Shown: positions 10,131 to 21,021 of the stretch, piece after piece
How the letters are laid out: each line of letters begins with the position of its first letter
Position numbering within the stretch: the first letter of the stretch is position 1
Source of the DNA: Symsagittifera roscoffensis
Lineage: Eukaryota > Xenacoelomorpha > Acoela > Convolutidae
Direction of reading: 5' to 3'
Assembly (NCBI RefSeq): GCF_963678635.1
Contig: NW_026971562.1
Location: 1 to 64,000 of the forward strand
Length of the DNA: 64,000 nt
Program-made: the position numbers and the translations under genes
Notes under the pieces: model-generated
Database searches by the model: none
Seen by the model: only the letters and a program-made list of their open reading frames with translations
Told to the model about the DNA's origin: nothing

Positions 10131-10538
10131 TGAACGATAGAGCAATTCGGTCTGGTACAACTGTGGTAACACTATCGAATTGTATTTATAAAGGACCTTG
10201 TCCTCCTCTATACGTTTACAGGCTACGATTCCGTCCTTGTTCAGGTACAACAAGTCCTTTCTCTTCAGGTAGAATTGCTTCAAGATCTTGTAGCTGTCTT
10301 CTTCCAAGTCTCCCTTGTCAAGTGCTCCATTCTCGATCCATCTCTTCAGATTGCTCGTCATTCTCTCATTTCGTTGAGCCCTTAGGAGATCCGACAGCCT
10401 GTACCTGGCTTTCAAATACGGCTTTACGACGTTCATTTTCCCACTCATTATTTCCGGATCTTGAGTATCGTCCATCAACTTGACACACCATATCTTCCTG
10501 CACAGATGGTTCCAGATTGGTACGGACGACCGTACCAT
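10044..10538 (-). pseudogene. Integrase N-terminal region with H2C2 zinc-binding site
   Basis: This 164-residue minus-strand segment contains a helical lead (YRLSDLLRAQRNERMTSNL), the tag LYLNKDGIVACKR that commonly precedes integrase, and the His pair YRSHDQMGHQG. The matching Cys pair (CLSC) lies in the next segment after a frameshift near 10,090, and together they form the H2C2 finger. It follows directly on the linker at 10,366-11,481. Confidence 0.7.
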
Positions 10539-11481
10539 GTGACAGCAATCTGGTTGGGCGTTTCGAGACTGCTATCAGCTCGAGCTCATCGGCGGCATTA
10601 TCCACCTCGGTGCCCTCCTCATCGGAAGTGTACCTGTCTCTGTCCGGATCCTGATGCATTTCCCTGTCCAGCCCGCGTTGTTTCCAGTCCACCAAAAAGG
10701 AATGAATCGCAATCTCCGATACATCAGAATTAGAAGTAGTCTCGGATGTGTTGTCCCAGGACGGCGGCCTCGAGTCATCACTTGAGTCGAGTGACTCCAC
10801 ACCATCACGTTCCACTCTGTCTGTGATGTTTCTCGACTCCCCAGACAAAACTCTGTCCATTGGTCGCTTTGAATCCGACTCCCCGGACAAAATTTTGTCC
10901 CTAGGTGGTCTCATCAACCTCTCCCCGGACAAATCGTCCTGTACGGGCCTGAATATGTCCGACTCCCCGGACATTGTTTCGTCCCCGGAAGAACAGTCTG
11001 AGCCCGGCTCGTATTCTGCTTTTGCATCTGTGAAATGTACTTTTCTCGTGAAGCTGGATTTCGACTTGACCCTGACTTCCTCAGTGGCTTGGACCGGTAT
11101 CGGTTTCCTACGTTCTGGGAACGAAGTCCTCAACAAGACATCCTTCGGCTTTGAGGTCACCAGCTGGTTCACTATCGACCGGCAATCCCGTTCCAAATCG
11201 CGACCGCGAATGATCACCGGCCTCTTCTCCGTCTTCTCAGTTACTGTCAATCGCTGCATGGTCTCCATCCACTCACGATCATGTCTGTCGACTTCTCTAT
11301 CCTGCAAGTCACGAAGTTTCCCCATGACATCCGGCGCCACATTCACTGTCCTATTTAGCAGAGCTATGCTGTTTATACCCTGCCTGGTAAGCTCCTGCTG
11401 CACCAGATTGGATCGGACTAGCAGATCCAGCGGAACGGGTTCACCCCTGGCTAAAACCTTTATCTCAGCGGCCGTTTCCAC
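10366..11481 (-). pseudogene. Pol linker with LSGES-type repeats
   Basis: 371 residues between RNase H and integrase. The N-terminal third is helical and ordered. The middle is disordered and carries four or five related short repeats (MSGESD, LSGERL, LSGESDSKRP, LSGESRN), which appear on the plus strand as repeated ctccccggacaaa blocks between about 10,835 and 10,985. Such a long linker is unusual for a Gypsy pol and may be a cleavable spacer. The plus-strand open frame across the same DNA is a shadow. Confidence 0.6.
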
Positions 11482-11778
11482 TGGAAGTTCAGGGTGTCCT
11501 GGTATAGGGTGCCCTGACTTATCCAGCCACTTAGTGAGTGGTAGTTTGTCGTAGGTTTCCTTGTCTAGGAATGAAAACCTGTCTTTGATCTACGCTTGGT
11601 TAGCCTGCTTCCCTTCGAGGCGCACATAGAATTCTGTCTTCTTACTGAGGCTATCAGCATTCTGATGCTTGTCACGGGTACGGTGCTCTATGATCATGTG
11701 GTATCCATCCAGGCGCACGATCCAACGACCAAATAACATTGGTCCATCGAATAGGTTTTCAGCCAGGCAAGGGCACGA
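11482..11778 (-). pseudogene. RNase H C-terminal part, frameshifted
   Basis: Between the end of the RT/RNase H frame and the linker, the minus strand reads in another frame as RWIVRLDGYHMIIEHRTRD followed by KHQNADSLSKKTEFY. The pattern H-x-N-x-A-D-x-L-S is typical of the end of retroelement RNase H. Stops and at least one frame change are present near 11,775 and 11,600. Confidence 0.6.
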
Positions 11779-12786
11779 TTATCCACTGAAAGGAGCACTC
11801 CCCAAGTAGGCCCTGTACTTTTCCACAAAAGTGATCACCGCGAACATTTCCGCTTTTGGTGCGCCATACTTCAGCTCGGTATCGCTCAAGACCTTACTTC
11901 CGTAGGCTATTGGACGGAGAACCGTTCTCCCGTTCCACTCTTGCTCTTGGTGAACTATGCCTGATATCGCAACCACTGATGCATCCGTGTCCAGCACGAA
12001 CTTCTTCTTCTCTGTTGGCATGCCGAGGACCGGTGCCTCGCAAAGTTCACGTTTGATGTTCTCAGATGAAACTTGTGCCTCATCAGTCCAAGTGAACTTT
12101 TTGCCCTTGTTTCTCATCAACCGCTGCAAGGGGTATATTTTGTCAGCAAACCCCTTGATGAAGTCTCGATAATAATTAGCAAATCCCAAAAAACTCATTA
12201 GTTGTGTATCTGTTTTAGGTGCCTTCCAGGTCAACACCGCTTCGACCGCTTCAGGATCTGGTCTCACTCCATGCTTATCCACCAGGCGGCCCAGATACTT
12301 TATGGAGTCTCTGAGGATTTCACACTTAGAGGTTTTACATTTCAGGCCCGCCTGCTTCATGCAAGTAAACATCTCATCCAACCTCTCTATGTGGTCCGCT
12401 AAGGTTGGTGTTGCAATCACGGCATCATCGACATAACACATGATGAGATTCCCTAATTTCTTAGTCACGCTCGTGAGTGCCTGGGCCATCAGTCGCTGGA
12501 ATGTAGCCGTCGCGTTGCACAATCCGAACGGCATCCTCTTCCACTGGAACAATCCCAGCTCGCACGCGAAGCCTGTTGTTTCACGATCTTGCTTTCGGAG
12601 TGGCACTTGCCAGAACGCAGAGCCCAAATCTAACGTCGTGAAGAACTTCGCGTCTCCCAGCTTGGATAGGCTCTCATCGATGCGGGGAATCGGGTGTGCG
12701 TCCTTTATAGTCACTGCGTTCAGATAACGGAAATCACAACAAAACTTGAGTTGCCCCCCCTTTCTTCTTCGCCATGACCACGCCAC
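11779..12786 (-). pseudogene. Reverse transcriptase palm/thumb and RNase H start
   Basis: 335 residues open. Motif A is LDLG at residues 52-55, the conserved RMPFGLCNA stretch at 84-92, and the catalytic box is YVDD at 118-121 (12,424-12,435). The thumb contains FLGFANYYRDFIKG, and RNase H begins with FVLDTDAS (Asp at 266 and 268). RT copies element RNA into cDNA and RNase H degrades the template. This is the best preserved part of the element. Its start is joined to the N-terminal RT segment by a frameshift in a run of seven Cs near 12,755. Confidence 0.9.
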
Positions 12787-13603
12787 AAGCCCACGGGGAC
12801 TTCGATGGCTCGATCATGTCATACTCCATTAACATCTCGATTTGATTCCTGCACGCTTCTGACTTGTGAGGGGTCATTCTTCTCGCCCCTTCCCTATGAG
12901 GTACCGAGCCCTCTTCTACCTCAATCTCGTGTTCTACAAAGTTACAGCAACCTATGTCGGCCTTACGTTTCGAAAAAACGTCTGCGTTTCGACTTAACAC
13001 CGCCCTGAGCGAATCTAGTTCCTTGTCTGATATTTTACCCTTCAAATGTTCTATCTCAGGTTGGACCGGTTTATTCGCTGCTAGCTCTGTTTCTGTCGGC
13101 CTCTCGGGAAAGTTGGAACAATTAGACAACCCATCATTTGTTTCCGACTTCATTGAAAACAATTTCAATTCATTTACTCTCTTCAATATACATTCTTGGT
13201 TCGCATGCAAGGGACATTTAGTTACATCAAACTTTTTCGAGTTCTCCACACTCTGAAAGTCTGTGTTCAGAGGCAAAGCATAGCCAAGTTTCTTTCCCCT
13301 CTGTATTGTGACTGTTGTTGCTTCTGTGTTCAACAACACACTCACACACACGCCGCTCTGAGTGAGTGAGAAGCTTCTTCCTAAAAAAGCCGAGCTTTTA
13401 CTGTTTGGATTTGGTACCAGACACATCTGTCTGTCATTGCTGAGTTCATTCAAGTTCCTCATCCTAAACGTCGCTATTACGGCTTGGTTTGGTTTTAGTC
13501 TAACTTTTCGATCCAGAAAAACCGGCACCTTGGCCTGGTTAATTAAGATCTTATTAAGGGGTTTCTTTTCATACTTTCTCTCAGGATCCTTGATCCTAAT
13601 CAA
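12734..13603 (-). pseudogene. Protease-RT connector and RT fingers
   Basis: 289 residues. The first two thirds are a connector domain (KVPVFLDRKVRLKPNQAVIA, then GRSFSLTQSGVCVSVLLN), and the last third is the RT fingers start: VPHREGARRMTPHKSEA and IEPSKSPWACGVVMAKKKGG. The frame is lost at the poly-G run just after KKKGG, and the following frame resumes exactly there with GGQLKFCCDFRYLN, so a single indel separates the two RT halves. Confidence 0.85.
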
Positions 13604-13628
13604 CCCGTCATTGAGATCAATCGTGACA

Positions 13629-14152
13629 TCAAAGTTGCGTACGAAGTCCCTTCCTTAGATGAACTGATCGGACTCGTCCAAATATTCCACTACTAGGAAG
13701 TTCATCCAAAGAAAGATGTCTTCCTCCGAGCTGCAGTGAAATGATCGGGTTTCGTCCAGTCACATAGATCGCTCCCTGATTGGCAGCTGCCAACCTGATG
13801 TTTGTGGGTATGAGATCCGACCTCTCGAAGCCCATGTCGGTCCAAGTTTTGACTGCATGACGCTGACCACTGCTCCCGTGTCTAGCAGTCCCTTTACAGA
13901 AATTTGTCTGCCTTGCACGTCCAGCACGTATGAGGCCAGATCGGCCTCGCAACCTATGTGCACCGCATCTTGTTCGACCATGGCGTTGTGTCCGATTCGT
14001 CTAACCTTTAGCTCCTCTTGACCAATGTATATCCGGCCAATCTGATCGTTAGCATCAGTTACGTGATCTTTTGTGTAGATATTGATGCCATCCACTTTCA
14101 TTAGAATCGGGTATGGGCCATGGACTTCGATGTAATGTCCATCCACTTTCAT
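13629..14152 (-). pseudogene. Retroviral-type aspartic protease
   Basis: Two overlapping frames (13,760-14,152 and 13,629-13,952) encode a retropepsin. The active-site strand is VKGLLDTGAVVSVM, with DTG at 13,874-13,882, and downstream GRNPIISLQLGGR resembles the second hydrophobic strand. It would cleave the Gag-Pol precursor as a dimer. Upstream are GHYIEVHGPYPILM and a charged strand. A frameshift lies in the overlap, and another separates it from the connector segment. Confidence 0.8.
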
Positions 14153-14182
14153 CAGCCTCGGACCCCCTGTCGTGAGCAGCGC

Positions 14183-14839
14183 TCACACTACCCTGGAGTC
14201 CAGTTTGGGATCTTTCTCCCTCAGGTAGTCTGCATAAATGTCCAGGTGGGCTAGTGTAATCTCGGATGGTTCACTCAAGTTCTTGACCACCTGGTGCCCT
14301 GCGACTGAGATAATGGACATTACCTTCGTCCCTTCCTTCGTCATGCCGAAAGTTCTACCAGATATAACGTTCAGTTTTAGTCCCTGCTTCCTGGGTTCCT
14401 CTTTGTCTTCTTTTTTCGTCGTTTTGCCCAGAATATTAAAATTTTCCCGAAGATCTGTGCTCTCCACCTCCGACCTTACCCATTGCTCCAATTCTTTCGT
14501 GGCTAGCTCCTGTTTGACATTTTGCAACGCTGTTCGTACCGCCAGACCGTAATCCACCTTGAGTGGGCTAGCCGACTCTGCCTCCAGGTTCGAGGCTACC
14601 ACCTCGTCAGGCAGCGTCTTTACCTTCTTAGTTGTAAAGGTGCTCGGTGTCGTCTCCTTTCTCCGAGACTCGGCCTCGTTCATCAGACGTGCTCGACTGG
14701 CCTTGACACCCGAAAGCGCCTTTTTGTGGCAGGGATGTTTCGCGTCCGCCACTGCATCCCAAAACTGAGTGCAATCCAACTCAAAGTGTCCTTCCAAATT
14801 ACAGAAGAAGTGTCCTTCTAAATTACCACCTCGGACCAT
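14183..14839 (-). pseudogene. Gag C-terminal region, with partial second zinc knuckle
   Basis: 218 residues. It starts with a duplicated NLEGHF unit (NLEGHFFCNLEGHFELDC), in which CNLEGHFELDC keeps the C-x4-H-x4-C half of a zinc knuckle but lacks the first Cys. Lys/Glu-rich helices follow, ending in LREKDPKLDSRV before a stop at 14,183. The six-residue duplication probably damaged the knuckle. It lies between the first knuckle and the protease. Confidence 0.6.
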
Positions 14840-15094
14840 ATTTCATGATGAGCCCTCTGACGTACTCTTCGTGATCCTCGTCGGTCGCGTCGACGTCGTC
14901 GAGAAAGTAGCCTATTGCCTTCACGTTCTGTTTGTATGCAGAGCACGCGGAAACGTGATGGTCCATCGAACCACAATTCGCACACGACCTCCTCTTATCC
15001 ATGTCATCGCGAGGTTTGTACCAACTGGAGTTCGCACCAGTGTTTGTCCCGCTGTAGTTACCATAATTGCTGTAACGGTTTTGAGCCCTCGGTT
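14840..15094 (-). pseudogene. Gag nucleocapsid zinc knuckle
   Basis: The minus strand reads CANCGSMDHHVSAC (14,943-14,984), a perfect C-x2-C-x4-H-x4-C zinc knuckle preceded by a basic KRRS stretch, as in nucleocapsid domains that package element RNA. It is followed by an acidic stretch (YFLDDVDATDEDHEEYV). The frame differs from the flanking gag segments. Confidence 0.75.
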
Positions 15095-15490
15095 TTATGA
15101 CTTCATACGCAAATCATCGGGCGTGGGTACCTGGTCAAGTGATAGGGTGAAGTGTGTGGCCAACAACGTTTTCAACTCCTCACTCTTTACTCCGTCCATG
15201 AACTTCGAAGCAATCGCCAAGTTTCGCTCGGATATTCTCTCATCGGGATTGCTTCTCCTCCTCAGCAGTTCACGGTCGTCCAAAAATGTGTCTATGGATT
15301 CGTCATCCCTTTGACGCCTCTTTTCCAACTTCACCATAGCTTGGTGCCCTTGTACTCCAGAGCCGAAACGATTCAGCAGGATGTCGAATATCTTGCGAGC
15401 GCTGCCTCTCTCATTGGTTCTTTTCGCCATTACACAATTTAGTGCAGTACCCTCCAGGTTGCTTGATAGCGCGCTGCACTCTTGTTTCTT
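15095..15490 (-). pseudogene. Gag core (retrotransposon gag domain)
   Basis: From about 15,470 the minus strand reads ECSALSSNLEGTALNC and continues through the 111-residue open segment 15,095-15,430: MAKRTNERG, KIFDILLNRFG, KLEKRRQRDDESIDTFLDD and FMDGVKSEELKTLLATHF. This is the helical capsid-like 'retrotrans gag' pattern. A stop and frame change near 15,500 break the link to the N-terminal Gag segment. Confidence 0.7.
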
Positions 15491-15595
15491 GGAGAGACTC
15501 TCTTCCTAAAAGTGCAACTTCGTCACTACTATCCAAGTGTCAATACAGCAGTCTGACTCGTCTTTGTACGACTTCGGCTTTTTCAGTGTCCTTCC

Positions 15596-17161
15596 TTACC
15601 TCTCTCCTCTATCGGTTGACTTCGAGAGCTTAGTGATGAATGTCTCGAGAGATCTATTCAGAAGCTCAAACATCGAGGCATACATCGTCGTGTCCTGTGA
15701 GACTGTTGTCAGATCTGGCACTGAACTGACTTGTGGCACAGTTGGCAACCTTGTCTCCGAAGTAGCATCTGCCTCCGGCGGGAGCGGATTCGTCCAGCCA
15801 GGCCTCGACGGGGCTGCCCTTGGCCGCTCCCTATTCCTAGATTCGTAATTCGTTCTCGAACTTTGCTGGGCCCTGGCATAGCTGCCCGTACCATCTTCAT
15901 CATTCGCATGGCGTGAGCGCTCTCTTGGGTTGGAACGCTCCTCCCAATTGCTCCCATTCAAGATCGCGTCAAGCTTCCGGATCATTAAGTCAAATTTTGC
16001 ATCTAACCTTTTTTCCAGGCTAGTCATCGTATGGGCGTAGGTATTATCATGAACGTTCAACAACCGCTCGATCTCTCTTGTCATCCTAGCCTCTCTTTCC
16101 ACTGACTCCTTGTTTGCCTGTGCCAGGGTCTCCGCCAGGCATTGATCGGTGTTGCGAATCAATTGAGCCTGATCAACCCTCACCTGCGACTTCACGTGCG
16201 TTAGTTCGTCTCTCAAATTCTCTGGACCTTGGTGAGCTCTCTCGTCAACTTGATCTATTCTCTTGGTCATGTCCCTTCTCAGTTCATCCAGACCATTCAT
16301 TACGCCAGCGAACATGTCAATTATATAGCCAGTTGCCCCCAATGACGGGGTTAGCCCCAGAGAAGATGAGGTCAACTGCGGCTGCAGCCTGGTACTTGAT
16401 GATGCACCGGCTTTTTGCTTTCTCATCGACGTCACTAATCTGTCGAACGTTGATGACGCTTCCATCGTTATCCCATCTGACATGGATCTGGTCAGCGAGG
16501 CGTACGACGCCTTCTTGATCATGTCGTTCCTTGGGCACGGTGTGAAATTCACATCCGGATGAGTTATCTCCGGGTGGTCATAACTGGAAGATAAACCTTC
16601 AATTCGTAATGACGCCATGCGCTCATCGTACAAAGATTTCCAGCTCTTCTTGGCCTTCGAACTCGGTTGTTCTTCACTCGGGCTTATACTCGAAATCATC
16701 GCGTTGTTGTTCTGCTTGGCCAGAGATGAGTGGGTATTAGCTGGATTTGAAAATTCTTTCATCCGCATATGACTCTTGGTCTCCGTTTTGGACATTCCCC
16801 TGAATAACACTTCCTCTCGCGGATCGACCTCGGAACGCTCCGAGGTCTCCTCCGTCCTCTCAAATTCCTCCGTCTCGAGGTCCTCACTCGGTTCAAAGTC
16901 GGGTCGAATAAGCGTCCGTTCTCCTTTGTCCGTTCTCCTTCGTCCGTTCTCGCTCCGCCCTTGATCGCCATCGAGGTTTTTCTCGCTCCTTGGTTTCATT
17001 TCGCTCACTGAAAGATCAGATTGACCTTTAGTCGATTTGTTTTCAGCAAACACGTCGAAAGCGCTAATAAACGAGGAGCGGCTACACCTAGTTTTAAATT
17101 TTTGCGTGCTTCCATTGCTCAGCCTGAGAATCTTAGTCGTCGATCCTAACGAGTCCCTGCG
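15596..17161 (-). pseudogene. Gag N-terminal region with coiled coil
   Basis: The listed 485-residue frame begins at a GTG, but it stays open upstream to a good splice acceptor (exon start 17,161), so the first codon is probably outside this exon. The first 150 residues are highly charged and disordered, the middle has SYASLTRSMSDG, and residues of roughly 240-360 form a coiled coil (ELRRDMTKRIDQVDERAHQG, TSLEKRLDAKFDLMIRKLD). The tail is Arg/Ser/Asn-rich. It ends at a stop just before a short frame-broken stretch leading into the Gag core. Confidence 0.65.
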
Positions 17162-18004
17162 CTGAAAACTTTGTTACAAATCATAATATTCGTATAATTT
17201 AATGGCGATGCACACGTACCGCAAACAGGATCAAGTTAAATTACCTAACGCTGCCATACTTAATTCTGTTAGTGTCAAAAGGTCTCCTAGATTTCTTAAT
17301 GACATTACTAGTGACTCAGCTAAAGTTATACACAGGGCCTACTCAGTATTGCTACAGTGCTAACTCAACCCCGTTGTATAGTATAACAGTATCACAAAAT
17401 TTTCACAAGATATAATCAAAACACAAAACACAATTGATAATCAGATAAGAATATCCTACAGGTGACAGCGACCTTTCGTCAGTATCAATTTACCCCCACA
17501 CTCTTATGAAGTCACTGCTTGGTTAAAATCAAACAATCTTTGGTAAAAAGCATTGACGATTCAGAAACAGATCAATAAAACTTAGTCTTAGAGAAAAAGA
17601 CTACCCTCAATCGGAACGATCCGAAAGAACGAAGCCCAGGACACAGTCTTCTCAAGTGAGTGTGTATTTGCCTAATCCACCCGCCGAGGTCTTCTTCTAG
17701 GTGTCCTGCGATTGCCTGAGCTGTCCTACTAAGTAGCTCAAGGCAACCTCTGATCGAAAATTTCTAAAGTCTATGAAAAAGCTCCCCCACACCCGGAACG
17801 CTCCAAGTGCGCGAGAGCAGGGAACAACTTTTCTTCTCAAGTGAGTGTGTATCTGCCTAATTCACTCACCGAGGTCTTCTTCTATGTGTTCCCGGATTGC
17901 CCGAGCTTTCCAACCACGCAACCAAAATCACAAACAAAAAAAATTTTGGTTCGGGTACTTCTGATACACCCGATCTAGAATCCAAAGTTGATCACGAACT
18001 TACG
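17162..18004 (-). promoter_or_regulatory. Candidate leader intron upstream of gag
   Basis: On the minus strand a strong donor, CCC/GTAAGT (first intron base 18,004), is followed 843 bases later by a canonical nematode acceptor, TTTTCAG, ending at 17,162. The exon beginning at 17,161 is in frame with gag. Removal of this interval, or trans-splicing to the acceptor, would give a gag message. It contains the 185-base direct repeat but no coding region. Confidence 0.4.
17640..17910. repeat. Diverged direct repeat, about 90 bases at 185-base spacing
   Basis: The block cttctcaagtgagtgtgta...gccgaggtcttcttct...attgcctgagc begins at 17,648 and recurs with about 85 percent identity at 17,833. Both copies lie within the candidate leader intron. 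I see no coding sense in it. Confidence 0.7.
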
Positions 18005-18117
18005 GGTCAAAATGGGCTCCTATGATCTTAATAAGCACGCCTAATATCCTAATATGGTCCTAATTAAATGGATATTCTCCGTTTTTCAAATTGCCACAGA
18101 AGGTTTCCTCAAGTTTC

Positions 18118-18670
18118 AACAAGGAGGGTTGTTAAGAGGCTTAAGTCTATCCGGAGGGTTACTTCGGAGGAATGTTAAAACAATTAGCCTACTTCGGAGG
18201 GTTACCTCGGAGGGTTACCTCGGAGGGTACCTTAGCCACCCAAGTGACTTCGGAAGGTTCCTCTTCACTCACTAAGGAGGGTCAATTAGTGGCTTAATAT
18301 GCTCCGGAGGGTTACCTCGGAGGGTTCTTCCAAAATTTTCAAATTTTTAAACCTCACTTAGAAGGGTCTTACACTAGCTTCAAAAAGCGTCAAAACAAGC
18401 TAAAAGCTCTATGGGGGTTTGTTTTAACTTCTTCGGAGGATCCCGTGGAAATTTCCACTAAGGAGGGTTGCTAAAGGGCTTAAGTCACTCCGGAGGGTTA
18501 CTCCGGAGGGTTCCGCAAAAATAAGGAAAACGGGTTATTTTACCGCGGTAAAGTCTCCAAAAGCGGTCCATCTGACTTAAAACTAGGTTGGCTGACACAA
18601 TCAACCTGCCCAGTAGGATAAAAAGGTGATTTGATAAAATTTTCTGCCGCTCGGAGGGTTACCTCTAATT
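18118..18670. repeat. GGAGGGTT motif array
   Basis: The octamer GGAGGGTT (AACCCTCC on the element's sense strand) occurs about 14 times between 18,123 and 18,660, sometimes as direct 12-base tandem copies (cggagggttacct). Isolated copies recur near 19,487, 19,715, 20,052 and 20,668. Spacing is irregular outside the short tandem runs. The array lies in the leader or LTR region of the Gypsy-like element. Confidence 0.75.
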
Positions 18671-21021
18671 TGGACCCCCCGAACCAACAAAATCTTTAAA
18701 AAAGTTTTCTTTTCCGAGGTTATCAACCCAAAAATTGGTCCAAAACGTCGACTTATGGTACCAAAATTATCCCGATCGGTTGGCTAGTCTTTGAGAAGTC
18801 GCCGAAAACGTGTTTGTCCAAATGGCCTTTTTTCACCACCTATAAAGGTTCTGAGAAACTTTTTCCGCAATTCATATTGAAAGTGCCTAAAAATACTTGA
18901 AATAAGCGTAGTAATCCTGAAAGGCACTGGAATAATGCAAAAAAACGGACCAAAATTGGTTTGGAGACAAAAGTTTGGCGAATAACTATCAAATTTGGAC
19001 CCTCCGATTCCTTCCTTTTCCAATCTGTAAGTCGTTAGCTCTATCCAAGTTATGCTAGGACGCTCCTAACACAAAAAATTTTATTGCTCTAACTCTAAAA
19101 ACTCAAAAACTCGATCCCCGAAACAGATTGACAAAATTCAGAAAATTATCAAAATTTTGATCGAAAAATTTTTGTTTTCGCCAACTTCTACTAAGTCTTT
19201 TTCCGTGGGGTTTCTTTAGTTAGAGGAATCGAACTACGTAGTAACTCCCTGCACAAAAGCTTTTTGCTGTTCGTAAAAGCTCGAATATCCAAAATTTTGG
19301 GGGTCTATAGTTTGGTCGAAAATCAGTAATTCTCGACAAAATTTGGGTGTTTCTCGGGTCTAAATAGGAGATAAGTAATATATAGTAAGGACAATAGTCT
19401 ATTAGCAGTCGTTAATGAATGTTACTATACCCTCCTTCGCACCAAAATACCCGAATTAAGACCCTTAACTCGGAAATTTGTAATCGACGGAGGGTACAAT
19501 CGGACCGCGCCAATCGTGCCCCCACCACTTAAGTTTTACAGAAATAGTACCCGAACGATACTAAAATTGTTTCAACGATACCCAACAGTCGTTGTGGATG
19601 TTGTCCCTGATGTCCCTGTTGAATGTGGAACACGTCGTTCAGCTTGACACTCTACCCTACGGTCACCGGCAAAATAACCATTAACGTGCCTAAATACTCA
19701 AATTACACTCAAGGGAGGGTATCCAACCCTTCACCAAAACACACAATCTTTCTATCAGAAATGATATAAATCAATCTGAAACAACAACAAATAGGAAGGT
19801 CAGATCAAATCTCGTCCAGAAATAACATATAAACTGTCACTTTATGTTTTTTACTGTTTTTTGTACTTTTTTGTTTTCAAATAAATCTGTTTTTGGCTTT
19901 TTCTTGGTTATACACTATTTTTGTTTGGTTTTACGCTTTCTCTTTAATTGTTTTTGGTCCCGAAACCTCGGAACAAGCGGGATCACGACTTCCCACCTGA
20001 CCCTCCTTAAATGTCATTTTAAGGCCTCTAACTCGGGCATACGCCTGGAGCGGAGGGTTCGTCGCTGAAACGCTTGCTGATCATGATGATCTTATGCCTT
20101 TGACAGGCCCACCCAGGAGCGCCATAAAAACGTCTATGTAACATTCGCCCAAATACTACACAGCGACGGAGCGTAGAAAAAGTACCTATTAACGACTGGC
20201 AGGCGTCAGTTACCTTAATCCTACTCGTTTTTCACCGTCTCGACCTTGCCAGTTGTTTCTCTGGTCTGTTTAGGGCTAAGTAAAAAGATACTATTTTTAG
20301 GCCATCAGTCAAACGACTTTTGATCAGCTTTCGTTTACATGAGAACACAACCACATAGCTAAGTCTCGGATCCTCAGACTACATGATTGCTATTAAAAAC
20401 ACGGCTCGAATACCCTATTTCATTATGTTTTCGTGTGACAGTTCTATATTAAATCCATTGGAGATGGATTGACCCTTTCCTCTTTCTAGCTACTCATACT
20501 CTAAAATATCAAATAATACCGGTGTCAATTCAACGTTCTATGGCATCAGAGTAGCTAAAAAGTTAGTTCTATGCAGTCCTTCAACATATGGCAGTCTCTG
20601 GGGGACCAAGCCTCCGCTCCCGTAATCTTCTCGAGATAACGTTCTTATCTCTCCCAATTTGTGGCACGGGAGGGTTCCGCGGAATCTTCCTTCCCCACTG
20701 AAGCTTCCTTTTCCACTAGTTTCTACTGCTGAGGATCTTATCGTGTGTTATTGCCACGATAAGAGGCTCCGTTTTTCTCGTGTTCCCGTACGACCGTTTT
20801 TCACTATATTTGTCGTTGTTCTGTTCTCTCGTTCTTCCTAGTCAAAATGGCCGTCTTTTTGTATTTCTGAGAAATATTCACTCTTCGATCGAAATTTTAA
20901 AACTAAAAATTCTATAATTTTCCTACCCCCCTTCGAAGCAATTGTTTGTTACTAAGGCCTTTAGTCGTCTTTTTCTGTCCCGCCGGAAGGTTGCGCTGTG
21001 CCAATCTGGCAGAATGGCACA
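18671..21021. other. Noncoding leader or LTR-containing stretch, boundaries unresolved
   Basis: No supported coding region. It presumably holds the 5' LTR and primer-binding site of the minus-strand element, but without the second LTR I cannot place TG...CA ends or a tRNA-complementary site. It contains two perfect hairpins: GAGATAA/TTATCTC (20,633-20,651) and CTTATCGTG/CACGATAAG (20,737-20,763). Composition drops to strongly AT-rich after about 20,880. Confidence 0.5.
20997..21021. repeat. Small inverted repeat at the edge of the left arm
   Basis: TGTGCCA (20,997-21,003) and TGGCACA (21,015-21,021) form a 7-base stem with an 11-base loop. It lies exactly where similarity to the right inverted arm ends, so it may mark the terminus or target of the virus-like element. 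Confidence 0.35.

Larger units (their letters stand above)
1..18005 (-). mobile_element. Ty3/Gypsy-like LTR retrotransposon, internal region plus long downstream ORF, decayed
   Basis: All large coding segments from 17.1 kb to position 1 lie on the minus strand and follow gag, protease, RT, RNase H, integrase, the order that separates Ty3/Gypsy from Ty1/Copia. The reading frame changes or stops more than a dozen times, so this copy cannot make its proteins. Two features go beyond a standard element: a macro-like segment after integrase and a second long reading region with an SGNH-like domain. Whether that second region belongs to the same element or to another nested in the same orientation is inferred only from strand and closeness. 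No second LTR is visible; the 3' LTR probably lies left of position 1. The right edge is uncertain between about 18.0 and 21.0 kb. Confidence 0.8.

Noticed and set aside
10748-11554. 268-codon plus-strand ORF
   Set aside because: Antisense to the pol linker; Ser/Pro-rich composition and lack of domains mark it as a shadow of the minus-strand coding sequence. Other plus-strand ORFs in 1-17 kb were rejected for the same reason.
18118-18670. GGAGGGTT array as an interstitial telomere
   Set aside because: Nematode telomeres are TTAGGC repeats; unit and spacing do not match.
17162-21021. LTR ends and tRNA primer-binding site
   Set aside because: Without a second LTR in the window no TG...CA pair or tRNA-complementary sequence could be placed convincingly.
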